Source: Clostridiales bacterium
GTDB taxonomy: Bacteria > Bacillota > Clostridia > Saccharofermentanales > Saccharofermentanaceae
NCBI GenBank assembly: GCA_017509245.1
Contig: JAFWQC010000110.1
Span: forward strand, 1 to 60,940
Direction: 5' to 3'
DNA: 60,940 nt
Below, in pieces: positions 18,112-25,974 of this stretch. The notes under the pieces were generated by a model. That model was not told where the DNA came from. It worked only from the letters and a program-made list of their open reading frames with translations, and did no database searches. The first letter of the stretch is position 1; each line of letters begins with the position of its first letter. The position numbers were made by a program, and so were the translations under genes.

Positions 18112-18438
18112 TTACATTTCCTCTATTAATTCTTCAAGCTCTTTTGCCGCTTTGGCGGTATCACCGCCGTTAAGATGTGCCAGAGCCTTTTTAGCTTTTG
18201 CCTGCTGCATCTCGAAAAGCTTGAGAAGACCAAGCTTCTCTTCATACTCTTCAAGCTGCTTTTCAGCCCTCTTGACCGTATCGTGAACGCCCTGTCTTGA
18301 GATACCCTCAGCTTCGGCGATCTCTGCCAAAGTCAGGTCATCGTTATAGTAGCTCTCACATGTACGCCTCATCTTGGGCGTGAGAAGATTGCCGTAGAAA
18401 TCGAGCAAAAGATCTGTTCTTACTGATTTTTCGCGCAT
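18112..18438 (-). CDS. ylxM: YlxM-type helix-turn-helix protein
   Basis: A 108-residue sigma-70 region-4-like protein of the UPF0122 family. The helix-turn-helix core is YYNDDLTLAEIAEAEGISRQ, followed by a coiled tail. It is the usual upstream partner of ffh in Firmicutes and is thought to assist SRP function. The gene has a strong promoter at 18471-18499. Confidence 0.94.
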   Translation of the reverse strand: MREKSVRTDLLLDFYGNLLTPKMRRTCESYYNDDLTLAEIAEAEGISRQGVHDTVKRAEKQLEEYEEKLGLLKLFEMQQAKAKKALAHLNGGDTAKAAKELEELIEEM

Positions 18439-18470
18439 ATAAAGGCACTCCTCCCTTATTCAGCCTGCAC

Positions 18471-18499
18471 ATAATAACAAAGCTTGGGAGGTGTGTCAA
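18471..18499 (-). promoter_or_regulatory. Sigma-A promoter of ylxM-ffh-rpsP-khpA-rimM
   Basis: TTGACA (18494-18499) and TATTAT (18471-18476) on the minus strand with 17 bases between. Confidence 0.82.
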
Positions 18500-18523
18500 G
18501 TATTTTTACTTGTCAGGTGCGGA

Positions 18524-19084
18524 TCAGTTTTTTGCCCACCAGTAGCAATATGCCTGGGTCCTTGCCGCGAAGTTGTTCCCTTTAAGAAGTTCTCTAACTT
18601 CTTCCCTGGTATACCAGCGAGCTTCTATCTCTTCCTCATCCGAAGTACTGGGCGCGAATTCGCCTTCCGCCTTGCCAAGAACGCAGCAGCTCTTCTCGTT
18701 CGTTATGCCGACGCCCGAAAAGCTCATGGGCAGGACCTCGTCTATCGAGACAAGCTTTAAGCCGGTCTCTTCCCAAAGCTCTCTTGCCGCAGCAACATCC
18801 GGTGTCTCGCCCTCGTCTATAAGACCTGCCGGGAAGTTATAAGCAAAGCCTCCGACAGCCATTCTGAATTCCTTGTTAAGAAGGATCCTGCTGCCGTCAG
18901 TACTTGTGATGATGAGCACCACGGCGTCACATTTTTCGCGCTTTATGCCGTCAAGATCCGTAATATTCTTATCTCTTGAGACCATCTCGTAGATCTTGCG
19001 GTTGCCGAGATCTGTCTCATATTCAGCGTTATAAGATGTTATAAAACGTCCTTCGTGTACTTTCTTTATGTCTATGAACTTCAT
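18524..19084 (-). CDS. NUDIX hydrolase (ADP-ribose pyrophosphatase-like)
   Basis: A 186-residue protein that should hydrolyse a nucleoside diphosphate linked to another group. The NUDIX box is complete: GLIDEGETPDVAAARELWEE, then TGL. The upstream fold, with VVLIITSTDG and an AYNFPAGL lead-in, matches ADP-ribose hydrolases. The substrate is not certain. Its ATG directly follows the stop of the flavoredoxin gene, so the two are co-translated. Confidence 0.9.
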   Translation of the reverse strand: MKFIDIKKVHEGRFITSYNAEYETDLGNRKIYEMVSRDKNITDLDGIKREKCDAVVLIITSTDGSRILLNKEFRMAVGGFAYNFPAGLIDEGETPDVAAARELWEETGLKLVSIDEVLPMSFSGVGITNEKSCCVLGKAEGEFAPSTSDEEEIEARWYTREEVRELLKGNNFAARTQAYCYWWAKN

Positions 19085-19687
19085 TTACTTACCCATTCTT
19101 CTTTTAATTACATCTTCTTTGGCTACGGAATAGCCGAAGAAGCCGAGCTTCTCGCCTAAGAGATAATACTCTCCGTGGTTATATGCGACAAGTCTGGCAT
19201 TCTCAAGGCAGAGCTTGCCGTTTGCGTCAAGAAGATACGAATCCGCCGTAACGCTCTTGATCTCGCCTATGAACATGTCATGCGACCCGAGTTCGGTTAC
19301 GCTCCTGACAATGCAGGAGATCGATACCGGTGCTTCCTTTACCGCATATGCATATTCAAGACCTTCTGCCTTGACCGGAGTAAGACCGCACGACTTGAAC
19401 TTGTCCTCCTTCTCGCCGCCTCTGACGCCGCAGTAATCACAGGCCTTGCACAGTGACTTCGAAACGAGGTTTACGACAAACTCGCCTGTCTCAGAGATCA
19501 GCTTGTGAGAATACCTGTTCTTACGGATACTTACCGAGATCATCGGAGGCTCTGAATTAACGGTACCTGCCCACGCCGCAGTCATGATGTTGGGGCGCCC
19601 GTCCTTTCCGGCGGATGAGATCATTACAACAGGTACGGGATTAAGGATAGTTGAAACCCCGACCTCCACTTTATCGTGCTTGGCCAA
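19085..19687 (-). CDS. Flavin reductase/flavoredoxin-like FMN-binding protein
   Basis: A 200-residue protein of the flavin reductase-like domain family. It has the N-terminal PVPVVMISSAGKDGRPNIMT segment, and the RKNRYSHKLI and EFVVNL segments typical of flavoredoxins. It starts with TTG at 19687, eight bases after AAGGAGG. That site lies inside the end of the upstream GNAT-MGMT gene, only three bases from its stop. It probably binds FMN and passes electrons; its partner is unknown. Confidence 0.88.
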   Translation of the reverse strand: MAKHDKVEVGVSTILNPVPVVMISSAGKDGRPNIMTAAWAGTVNSEPPMISVSIRKNRYSHKLISETGEFVVNLVSKSLCKACDYCGVRGGEKEDKFKSCGLTPVKAEGLEYAYAVKEAPVSISCIVRSVTELGSHDMFIGEIKSVTADSYLLDANGKLCLENARLVAYNHGEYYLLGEKLGFFGYSVAKEDVIKRRMGK

Positions 19688-19690
19688 TTG

Positions 19691-20773
19691 TCATACCTCC
19701 TTGGAAATAAGCGGTGTTACCGCAGTAAAAGTCTCGTGCAGGAGCAGATAGTCCTTGATGTCGATTCCGGCGGAGTAACCCACGATGCTTCCATCCTTGC
19801 CGATTACGCGGTGGCACGGAACGATCACCGCAACTGGATTATCCGAACAAGCAGCGCCTACCGCTCTCGTGATCTTTCTTGCTTCAGCAAGCTTTCCTTC
19901 CGTAATGCGGAGCGCTATGTCCTCATAGCTTGCCGTGCTTCCGAACGGGATCGTGTTAAGCGCATTCCATACCTTCTTCTGGAAAGGTGTTCCCTCGCTG
20001 AATCTTACATTGATATCGAAGGTTGCCCTGTTGCTGTCAAAGTATTCCCTGAGCTCAACATATGCCTTGGAGAGCTCTTCCGGCAGGAACTCCAGCTGTT
20101 CATCTTCAAGATTATATCTTCCGTCATCATTGCGGCTCAGTCCGCCGTTTCCGTCAAGAAGTCCCAGGCTTCCCGCAATATTAAAGGCAAACTGATCCTC
20201 GATCTTCTGGCCGTAGTGGAAGAGCTTGACTGAATCTATGTAGTCCTTTCCGCCTGATACCATCGCAACGCCGCGCTCGAAAGGCACAAAGCAGACATTA
20301 TATCTCGGATATTCATAAGAAAGCATCGCATAAAGTCCCGCATCCTCAAATCCGTTCTTAAGCCTTACCTCATCCCTCAATACGGCTTCCTGGTTGAATC
20401 CGGCGCCCGTAAGGATCCTCTCAAGGCCCTCGTTGCCGTGATTGCAGATGACCGTGACCTTGTGATAGAACTTCTCAAGGAAGCAATAGTTCAGCACCGC
20501 ATCGACAACACCGCTCTGGGTATCCGCATTCGCATCACTCGTGAAAACAAATTCTATATGCGCCCTGCAGTTCTTCCTGTCAGGTCTGAAGAGCTTGATC
20601 AGCGCATAGATCACACCGCCCTTTGACGCGAGAAGGGCCTCTCCCTGGCTTCCTGTTCCCAAAGCTCTGATATCATCTTCGATGAGCTTTATGGTACCCT
20701 CCATGAGTCCTCTCTTACGGAGCTCGGAGCTGTCAGCAATATGGATATTACGAAGATCGATCTTGTCAGCCAT
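19691..20773 (-). CDS. Fusion of GNAT-like domain with methylated-DNA-protein cysteine methyltransferase
   Basis: A 360-residue two-domain protein. Residues 1-165 resemble a GNAT acetyltransferase of the RimJ type: a C-terminal pattern GLERILTGAGFNQEAVLRDE, then GLYAMLSYEY. The acetyl-CoA loop QxxGxG is not evident. Residues about 190-345 are an O6-alkylguanine DNA alkyltransferase with PFGSTASYEDIA, the active site PCHRVIGKDGSIVGYSAG and Cys near 320. The start ATG overlaps the stop of the upstream lipoprotein by eight bases. A longer in-frame extension inside that gene was rejected. The methyltransferase half should repair O6-methylguanine by self-alkylation. The role of the N-terminal half is unknown. 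Confidence 0.85.
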   Translation of the reverse strand: MADKIDLRNIHIADSSELRKRGLMEGTIKLIEDDIRALGTGSQGEALLASKGGVIYALIKLFRPDRKNCRAHIEFVFTSDANADTQSGVVDAVLNYCFLEKFYHKVTVICNHGNEGLERILTGAGFNQEAVLRDEVRLKNGFEDAGLYAMLSYEYPRYNVCFVPFERGVAMVSGGKDYIDSVKLFHYGQKIEDQFAFNIAGSLGLLDGNGGLSRNDDGRYNLEDEQLEFLPEELSKAYVELREYFDSNRATFDINVRFSEGTPFQKKVWNALNTIPFGSTASYEDIALRITEGKLAEARKITRAVGAACSDNPVAVIVPCHRVIGKDGSIVGYSAGIDIKDYLLLHETFTAVTPLISKEV

Positions 20774-22151
20774 AGCATTTCTCCGGATCAAAGTCATCAT
20801 CTTGCTTAACAAATTCTGCCGTATATTCATTGGTGTTGTAATACATCTTGCTGTCACCTGATTCCGGGCAGAAGACCGCATTATCCATTGTCTGTCTGAT
20901 ATCTGATGCCATGTGCCCGAAAAGTTCGTCTTCACCGATCAGATCCCACACAGCATCATTCCTTATGACAGGCATCAGTCCCCTCATTCCCTCCAGCCTG
21001 TAGATAAGAAGCTGTGCGTCCGGATCAAAAGATATAAAAGCCGCAAACTCGGCCGCGAACGCACTGTCTCCGGCGTCTTTCGAAACACAAAGTGAATAAG
21101 TGGTGATATAAGGCACACCTATATTGGTCGCCTCATAACAGGGCAGGTGCAATATATAAAGGCTGTCCGGATAGTAATCGGACCAGATATTTATATTGGC
21201 CGAAGAATCGATCCACAAAGCAGCATTTCTCTTGATGATCGGGTCGATCCCGTCAATATCGTCAAAAGCCAGTGAATCAGAATACATGTCCTTTACATAT
21301 GAAGCGGCTTCGTTAATGATCTCCTTTGTCCCCTCACGGTCCCTGGAGTATTCCTTATAAGCCATGTATGATGTCGGTTTGTCATTATTGAAAGCAGAAA
21401 CCAAGTAAGGGATCATCTCATAAGCATACGCAAAAGGTGCGATCGACGGATATTCATCGCTTATCGCATAGAGATATTCCATCATATCCTTTGTGGTGTT
21501 CTTTGTCTGAAGCTTGCCCGTGCTCCTCGGAATGAACTCGCTGTTTCCTATTACTATCTGTGCAGCGCAGTAATGTGGCACAGCATAGAAAACACCATTA
21601 TCGGAATTATTTGTCATGGCGCCCATATATATCTGCTGGCTGCTCAGATATTTGCTGTCAGAAAGATAACCGTTAAGATCTCTGGCATATCCAGCCTTCC
21701 AGACAGCTTCACTGTCCCGGGCAAGAAAAAGATCCGGCATCTCACCATTATCCTTCCAGTTCTTTATGCTCTCAAGTTCAGCACCGGTGCTTCCGCATCC
21801 GGTATTTGTTATGACATAGTTGGAAGCAACAGAAGCAAGATAACCTGTATCTACAGTAAGTCCGTTCTCGGCACTGTCCCAGATACCGTTGTTCTTGCAG
21901 TAAAGCATGGATGCAAGATACTGAATAGTCTGGTCCGAATACGGAAGCGCAACCCTGATATGTTGGATATCACTGTCAGATACAGTGCTGCCTGTCTCAT
22001 CCGTAACTTCAGACGCAGAAGACTCACTGCTCTCAGTAACGATCGAAGGAAACATGTCATCACCCTTTTTGCAGCCCGTAACAACAGAGCCCGCCAGAGC
22101 GGCGCCGAGAGCAACGCAGATTATTCTCCTGAAGAGAGAACGGGCTTTCAT
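20766..22151 (-). CDS. Extracellular solute-binding lipoprotein (ABC family 1-like)
   Basis: A 461-residue secreted lipoprotein with signal peptide and lipobox GSVVTGC, then an acidic Ser/Thr linker. The body fits the family 1 sugar-binding fold weakly: LFLARDSEAVWKAGYARDLN, GVFYAVPHYCAAQ and AAEFAAFISFDPDAQ. No permease or ATPase gene is adjacent, so it is an orphan. It shares a transcript with the repair fusion downstream through an eight-base overlap. The ribosome binding site GGAGGTAA lies before the ATG. The substrate is unknown. Confidence 0.8.
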   Translation of the reverse strand: MKARSLFRRIICVALGAALAGSVVTGCKKGDDMFPSIVTESSESSASEVTDETGSTVSDSDIQHIRVALPYSDQTIQYLASMLYCKNNGIWDSAENGLTVDTGYLASVASNYVITNTGCGSTGAELESIKNWKDNGEMPDLFLARDSEAVWKAGYARDLNGYLSDSKYLSSQQIYMGAMTNNSDNGVFYAVPHYCAAQIVIGNSEFIPRSTGKLQTKNTTKDMMEYLYAISDEYPSIAPFAYAYEMIPYLVSAFNNDKPTSYMAYKEYSRDREGTKEIINEAASYVKDMYSDSLAFDDIDGIDPIIKRNAALWIDSSANINIWSDYYPDSLYILHLPCYEATNIGVPYITTYSLCVSKDAGDSAFAAEFAAFISFDPDAQLLIYRLEGMRGLMPVIRNDAVWDLIGEDELFGHMASDIRQTMDNAVFCPESGDSKMYYNTNEYTAEFVKQDDDFDPEKCYG

Positions 22152-22190
22152 GAACTATTACCTCCGATATTGTGATTATACCATTCTTAC

Positions 22191-22219
22191 TTGACACTTA
22201 ACTCCCAAATAGGTATATT
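22191..22219 (+). promoter_or_regulatory. Sigma-A promoter of tRNA-Thr
   Basis: TTGACA (22191-22196) and TATATT (22214-22219) with 17 bases between, ending 10 bases before the tRNA. Confidence 0.82.
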
Positions 22220-22229
22220 TTTATGGCAC

Positions 22230-22304
22230 GCCAAAGTGGCTCAGGGGTAGAGCAATTCACTCGTAATGAATAGGTCGCGGGTTCGATTCCCGCCTTTGGC
22301 TCCA
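22230..22304 (+). tRNA. tRNA-Thr (anticodon CGT)
   Basis: The acceptor arm GCCAAAG pairs with CTTTGGC. The anticodon stem ATTCA/TGAAT encloses CTCGTAA, giving anticodon CGT for ACG codons. The T arm reads GGGTTCGATTCCC. CCA is encoded at 22302-22304. Confidence 0.95.
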
Positions 22305-22312
22305 ACAAAAAG

Positions 22313-22347
22313 AACTGTCCCATATGCTTTGATGCTGTGGGACAGTT
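22313..22347 (+). terminator. Terminator of tRNA-Thr
   Basis: AACTGTCCCA (22313-22322) pairs with TGGGACAGTT (22338-22347), followed by TTTATTT. Confidence 0.88.
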
Positions 22348-22408
22348 TTTATTTGAAACGGTATGCTGCCGGTTTTTTCGAGGCCGGGCAACAAATGAGC
22401 GCCGGCTA

Positions 22409-22504
22409 TTTTGATACCTAAGTGTCGATTATCGGGGGTCAGGTATCAAAAAAACGGAAATTTTGATACCTGAGGGCATAATTTTCGAGGTTTGGTATCA
22501 AAAT
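22409..22504 (+). repeat. Tandem hairpin element, GATACC type
   Basis: TTTTGATACCT (22409-22419) pairs with AGGTATCAAAA (22441-22451). A second TTTTGATACC (22461-22470) pairs with GGTATCAAAAT (22494-22504). The inner copies also pair with each other as a 10-bp hairpin (22442-22451 with 22461-22470). One loop holds TTTTCGAGG, also found in loops of the CCAAC and CGAC elements. It lies between tRNA-Thr and the coiled-coil membrane protein gene. Confidence 0.85.
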
Positions 22505-22572
22505 ATGTTTCGGTCCGGGCAGATTCTGCTTTTTCCAACGGCTAAAAAGTTCTTCCTCACCAATCGAAACTG

Positions 22573-23211
22573 TCAGAAAGGTCTTCCGCTTACAACCTTG
22601 TTCAAAGCTGATGTTGCTTCCCTTAACTCACTGATAGAATCATTAAGGCCATCAACGTCGATGTCACTGATCTTGGTGATTGCTTCTTCCATGGCGTCAG
22701 TATTGTCAGAAAGGACTTTGTCGACATCTGCGATCATGTCGTTCATTGCTTCAAGTGAATCTTCTGCCTTGCCAACGAGAGATGTGGCTTCGGAAAGCGT
22801 TGTCTGTATCTGTTCAAGAGTGTTGAGCACCTGGGGAACAACGAAAATTGCCGATACAACAAACACCAGGGCAATGACCATCATGGATACGGCAACAAGT
22901 CCGGTTCTCTTGGCATCGCGCTTCTCATACTTGATGAGTTCGACAAGAAGATCGTGCTGTGTGTAATCAGCATACTTGCCGCCTTTGATCTTGTTAACAG
23001 CCGCTTCTTCTTTCGCTGGTGCCGATACGGGTGCGGGAGCCTCTGCCTTTGCAGGAGCAGGAGCGGGCGCAGGTGCCGGATCAGCTACAGCAGGTGCAGC
23101 CTCCACAGCAACGTCCTTAGCAGGTGCCTCTTCAGCTGGCGCGGGAGCAGCCTCCACTGCCGCTTCCTTCATATCCTCTTTTACTTCCAATGTTTTTTTC
23201 TCGTCTTCCAT
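22573..23211 (-). CDS. Single-pass membrane protein with Ala/Pro-rich arm and coiled-coil outer domain
   Basis: A 212-residue protein of unknown function. Residues 1-75 are rich in Ala, Pro and Glu. One membrane helix lies at about 105-127 (VAVSMMVIALVFVVSAIFVV). The last ~85 residues are helical, with heptad-like spacing of hydrophobic residues and no cysteines. The basic residues before the helix (KYEKRDAKR) suggest the N terminus is inside. The C-terminal part resembles the signalling helices of chemoreceptor-like proteins only in composition. Confidence 0.72.
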   Translation of the reverse strand: MEDEKKTLEVKEDMKEAAVEAAPAPAEEAPAKDVAVEAAPAVADPAPAPAPAPAKAEAPAPVSAPAKEEAAVNKIKGGKYADYTQHDLLVELIKYEKRDAKRTGLVAVSMMVIALVFVVSAIFVVPQVLNTLEQIQTTLSEATSLVGKAEDSLEAMNDMIADVDKVLSDNTDAMEEAITKISDIDVDGLNDSISELREATSALNKVVSGRPF

Positions 23212-23233
23212 ATTTTCCTCCTGAAATAAAAAA

Positions 23234-23258
23234 GGGCTGCCTCATAAAGAGACAGCCC
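23234..23258 (-). terminator. Terminator of the purine gene cluster
   Basis: GGGCTGCCTC (23234-23243) pairs with GAGACAGCCC (23249-23258) with one G-U on the minus strand. The minus strand then has TTTTTTA. Confidence 0.88.
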
Positions 23259-23272
23259 CGGTATAGCAGATA

Positions 23273-24454
23273 TTAATGGTGGAACAATCTCATTCCTGTG
23301 AATGCCATGGCGATGCCGTACTTGTTGCATGTCATGATGACGTGATCGTCACGGATCGAGCCGCCGGGTTCAGCGATATACTTAACGCCGCTCTTGTGGG
23401 CACGCTCAATGTTGTCACCGAATGGGAAGAATGCATCTGAACCAAGAGCTACGTTGTCGTTCTTTGCGAGCCAAGCCTTCTTCTCTTCTCTAGTAAATAC
23501 CTCAGGCTTAACCTTGAAGATGTTCTGCCATGTGCCCTCTGCAAGTACATCCTCATACTCGTCAGAGATATATACGTCGATGGCATTGTCTCTGTCGGGA
23601 CGGCGGATGTCGTCAACGAACTGGAGACCTAATACCTGAGGGCTCTGTCTGAGCCACCAGTTATCAGCCTTGTTGCCTGCGAGTCTTGTGCAGTGGATTC
23701 TGGACTGCTGGCCTGCGCCGATACCGATTGCCTGGCCGTCCTTAACGTAGCATACGGAGTTGGACTGTGTGTACTTCAATGTGATAAGAGAGATCAAGAG
23801 GTCGATCTTCTTGTCCTCAGGAATGTCCTTATTGTCAGTAACGATATTGTCTAAGAGAGCATGGTTGATCTCAAACTCGTTTCTTCCCTGCTCGAAAGTA
23901 ACACCGTAAACTTCCTTTGTCTCGATCGGAGCGGGCTTATAGGAAGCGTCGATCTTGATTACGTTATATGTGCCCTTTCTCTTTGTCTTAAGGATCTCAA
24001 GAGCTTCGGGTGTGTAATCGGGAGCGATGATGCCGTCGGATACTTCTCTTGCGAGCATTGTTGCAGTAATGGCGTCGCATGTATCGGAAAGTGCAGTAAA
24101 GTCGCCGTATGAAGACATTCTGTCAGCGCCTCTTGCTCTTGCATAAGCGCATGCGATGGGAGAAAGCTCGCCAAGATCGTCTACGAAATAGATCTTTGCT
24201 TCTGTCTCAGAGAGGGGCTTGCCTACTGCAGCACCTGCAGGTGAAACGTGCTTGAAGGAAGTGGCTGCAGGAAGACCTGTTGCTTCCTTTAATTCCTTGA
24301 CAAGCTGCCAGCCGTTGAAAGCGTCCAGAAGGTTGATATAACCGGGCTTGCCGTTCAATACTTCGATGGGAAGCTCTGATCCGTCCTTCATGAAGATCCT
24401 GGAAGGCTTCTGATTGGGGTTGCATCCGTACTTGAGTTGCATCTCGTTAGACAT
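23273..24454 (-). CDS. purH: Stand-alone AICAR transformylase (PurH C-terminal activity)
   Basis: Transfers a formyl group from 10-formyl-THF to AICAR, giving FAICAR. The 393-residue protein covers only the transformylase part of PurH. It has the catalytic Lys-His in SFKHVSPAGAA, LKYTQSNSV, GAGQQSRIHC, SDAFFPFGD and GGSIRDDHVI. The ~200-residue MGS-like IMP cyclohydrolase domain normally fused at the N terminus is absent. No trace of it remains, since the gene starts properly with an AGGAG-like site. The missing step is supplied by the PurO-like gene 39 bases upstream. Confidence 0.93.
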   Translation of the reverse strand: MSNEMQLKYGCNPNQKPSRIFMKDGSELPIEVLNGKPGYINLLDAFNGWQLVKELKEATGLPAATSFKHVSPAGAAVGKPLSETEAKIYFVDDLGELSPIACAYARARGADRMSSYGDFTALSDTCDAITATMLAREVSDGIIAPDYTPEALEILKTKRKGTYNVIKIDASYKPAPIETKEVYGVTFEQGRNEFEINHALLDNIVTDNKDIPEDKKIDLLISLITLKYTQSNSVCYVKDGQAIGIGAGQQSRIHCTRLAGNKADNWWLRQSPQVLGLQFVDDIRRPDRDNAIDVYISDEYEDVLAEGTWQNIFKVKPEVFTREEKKAWLAKNDNVALGSDAFFPFGDNIERAHKSGVKYIAEPGGSIRDDHVIMTCNKYGIAMAFTGMRLFHH

Positions 24455-24493
24455 TGTCGTTCTCTCCTTTAATATTTCTTACTGATTCAATTC

Positions 24494-25210
24494 TTACTTA
24501 ACGTTCTTGTTTACGATTCTGGTCTCAGCAGCGCCTGTTGCGATGTCTATGTAGCGCACGAAAAGCGATACCTTGTTGTCTTCGTTAAGGCTTGTCCAGA
24601 CTTCGTTTGTAAAGGTGTCAATATCACCCTTGAGCTCGACCTTTTCGGGCTCGCCGTCAAAAGACGGAAGCGGGCTGCCGTCACCCATGTATGTATGGAT
24701 GAATCTGCCGATGCCTGCCTTGGGATTTGTGTATGTGAATGTGTGGCGCTCGCATGAAGCAGGATCGCCGTCGTCACTTTTGAGGATGGACATAGCGAAA
24801 TTATATGTGCCGTTCTCAACATGCATGATGCCGGAGATTCTTGGAGTGTAGTTCGGAGCGTCGTCTTCGAACTCTCTGCCTCTCAAGGACTGCTCGAAAG
24901 TCATCTGCTTGTCCATGAGTTCATAGATGGTATCAGTCTGGTCACCGTTCGTAACGATCGTCTTGTTGCCAAGAACTCTTACGGGTGAATAGATGATGAG
25001 GTGCGGATCTGTAAGGAGTGAGGGATCGAAAGCCTCTGTCTTGATTCCGTCTTCTGTTGCAGTGAAGACTCTGTTTCTTGAGTTAACGCTTCTTCCCATG
25101 ATGAAGTAAGCAGTTACTGCATACTTGCCGTCTTCGGACTTGCCGATAACGATTCCTCTTCCGGGATAAGCATTCTCTGTTAAGATCTTGCTCAGGTTCT
25201 GTGTGATCAT
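24494..25210 (-). CDS. purO: PurO-like IMP cyclohydrolase
   Basis: Expected to close FAICAR to IMP, the last purine step. The 238-residue protein fits the archaeal-type IMP cyclohydrolase family: YPGRGIVIG near the N terminus, AYFIMGRSVNSRNRVF, DPSLLTDPHLIIYSPVR and TNGDQTD in the first half. It lies between purN and the transformylase that lacks a cyclohydrolase domain. The order and the missing domain support the call. Family assignment is from memory of motifs, not from a search. Confidence 0.85.
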   Translation of the reverse strand: MITQNLSKILTENAYPGRGIVIGKSEDGKYAVTAYFIMGRSVNSRNRVFTATEDGIKTEAFDPSLLTDPHLIIYSPVRVLGNKTIVTNGDQTDTIYELMDKQMTFEQSLRGREFEDDAPNYTPRISGIMHVENGTYNFAMSILKSDDGDPASCERHTFTYTNPKAGIGRFIHTYMGDGSPLPSFDGEPEKVELKGDIDTFTNEVWTSLNEDNKVSLFVRYIDIATGAAETRIVNKNVK

Positions 25211-25238
25211 ATAGCACCTCCAAAAATTTAATACTGAT

Positions 25239-25859
25239 TTATCTTATGTAACAGATGTTGTTCTCGATAACGACTTTGCCGTCTGCGATAAGTCTGATAG
25301 CCTCAGGCAGGAGCTTCCATTCACACTCCTGCATGATCCTCTTCTGCAATGACTCGGGTGTGTCATTAGGCAGTATATCTATTGCCTTTTGCAGGAGGAT
25401 AGGACCTTCATCGTAGTTCTCGTTTACGAAGTGGACCGTTGCACCTGAAACTTTGACGCCCTTTGCAAGAGCAGCCTTGTGAGGCCTTATGCCGTACATG
25501 CCTGCGCCGCAGAATGACGGGATAAGAGCCGGATGAATGTTGATTATGCGGTTGGAATATTCAGCTACGATCTTGGGACCGAGCAACGAGAGGTATCCGG
25601 CAAGAACGATAAGTTCAGCACCTGATGCTTCAACAGCAGATACCACCGCTTCATCCCACTCCTCAACAGAAGCGAAATCCTTTCTGGAAACGACTGCAGT
25701 CTTTATGCCGTTGCTGGCAGCTCTCTCAAGCGCATAAGCATCTTTCGAGGACGACAACACAAGCGTGATCTCAACATCTTTGAGGATGCCATCCTTAGTG
25801 TTGTCGATGATGGCCTGAAGATTAGTTCCTCCGCCTGAAACAAATACCGCAATCTTCAT
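25239..25859 (-). CDS. purN: Phosphoribosylglycinamide formyltransferase
   Basis: Formylates GAR with 10-formyl-THF in purine synthesis. The 206-residue protein has SGGGTNLQAI (phosphate site), LAGYLSLLGP, the catalytic stretch IINIHPALIPSF and SGATVHFVNENYDEGPI. It follows purF after a 114-base gap with a strongly folded RNA. No purM, its common upstream neighbour, is present. Confidence 0.96.
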   Translation of the reverse strand: MKIAVFVSGGGTNLQAIIDNTKDGILKDVEITLVLSSSKDAYALERAASNGIKTAVVSRKDFASVEEWDEAVVSAVEASGAELIVLAGYLSLLGPKIVAEYSNRIINIHPALIPSFCGAGMYGIRPHKAALAKGVKVSGATVHFVNENYDEGPILLQKAIDILPNDTPESLQKRIMQECEWKLLPEAIRLIADGKVVIENNICYIR

Positions 25860-25906
25860 CTGTTATTTCCTGCTTTCCTAAAATTACCCGTTTACAAAAA
25901 TCAGCA

Positions 25907-25974
25907 ATTGCTTTGCGAACGATTCTGCACAAGCGGACTAAGTCCGCGCAGAAGCCCTGAGTGAGCAAAGCAAT
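25907..25974 (-). other. Three-tier stem structure between purF and purN
   Basis: Outer arms ATTGCTTTGC (25907-25916) with GCAAAGCAAT (25965-25974), middle arms TTCTGC (25923-25928) with GCAGAA (25948-25953) and inner arms GCGGAC (25933-25938) with GTCCGC (25942-25947) stack into one long hairpin. On the minus strand it starts at the purF stop and is followed by GATTTTTG. It could be an internal terminator, an RNA-processing site or a regulatory element. Confidence 0.75.

Noticed and set aside
20774..20935. N-terminal extension of the GNAT-MGMT fusion
   Set aside because: It overlaps the end of the solute-binding protein gene by 170 bases. The ATG at 20773 with an eight-base overlap is the normal coupled arrangement.
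23273..24454. Frameshifted or truncated purH
   Set aside because: The frame starts cleanly with its own ribosome binding site, no MGS-like remnant lies upstream, and a separate cyclohydrolase gene is present.
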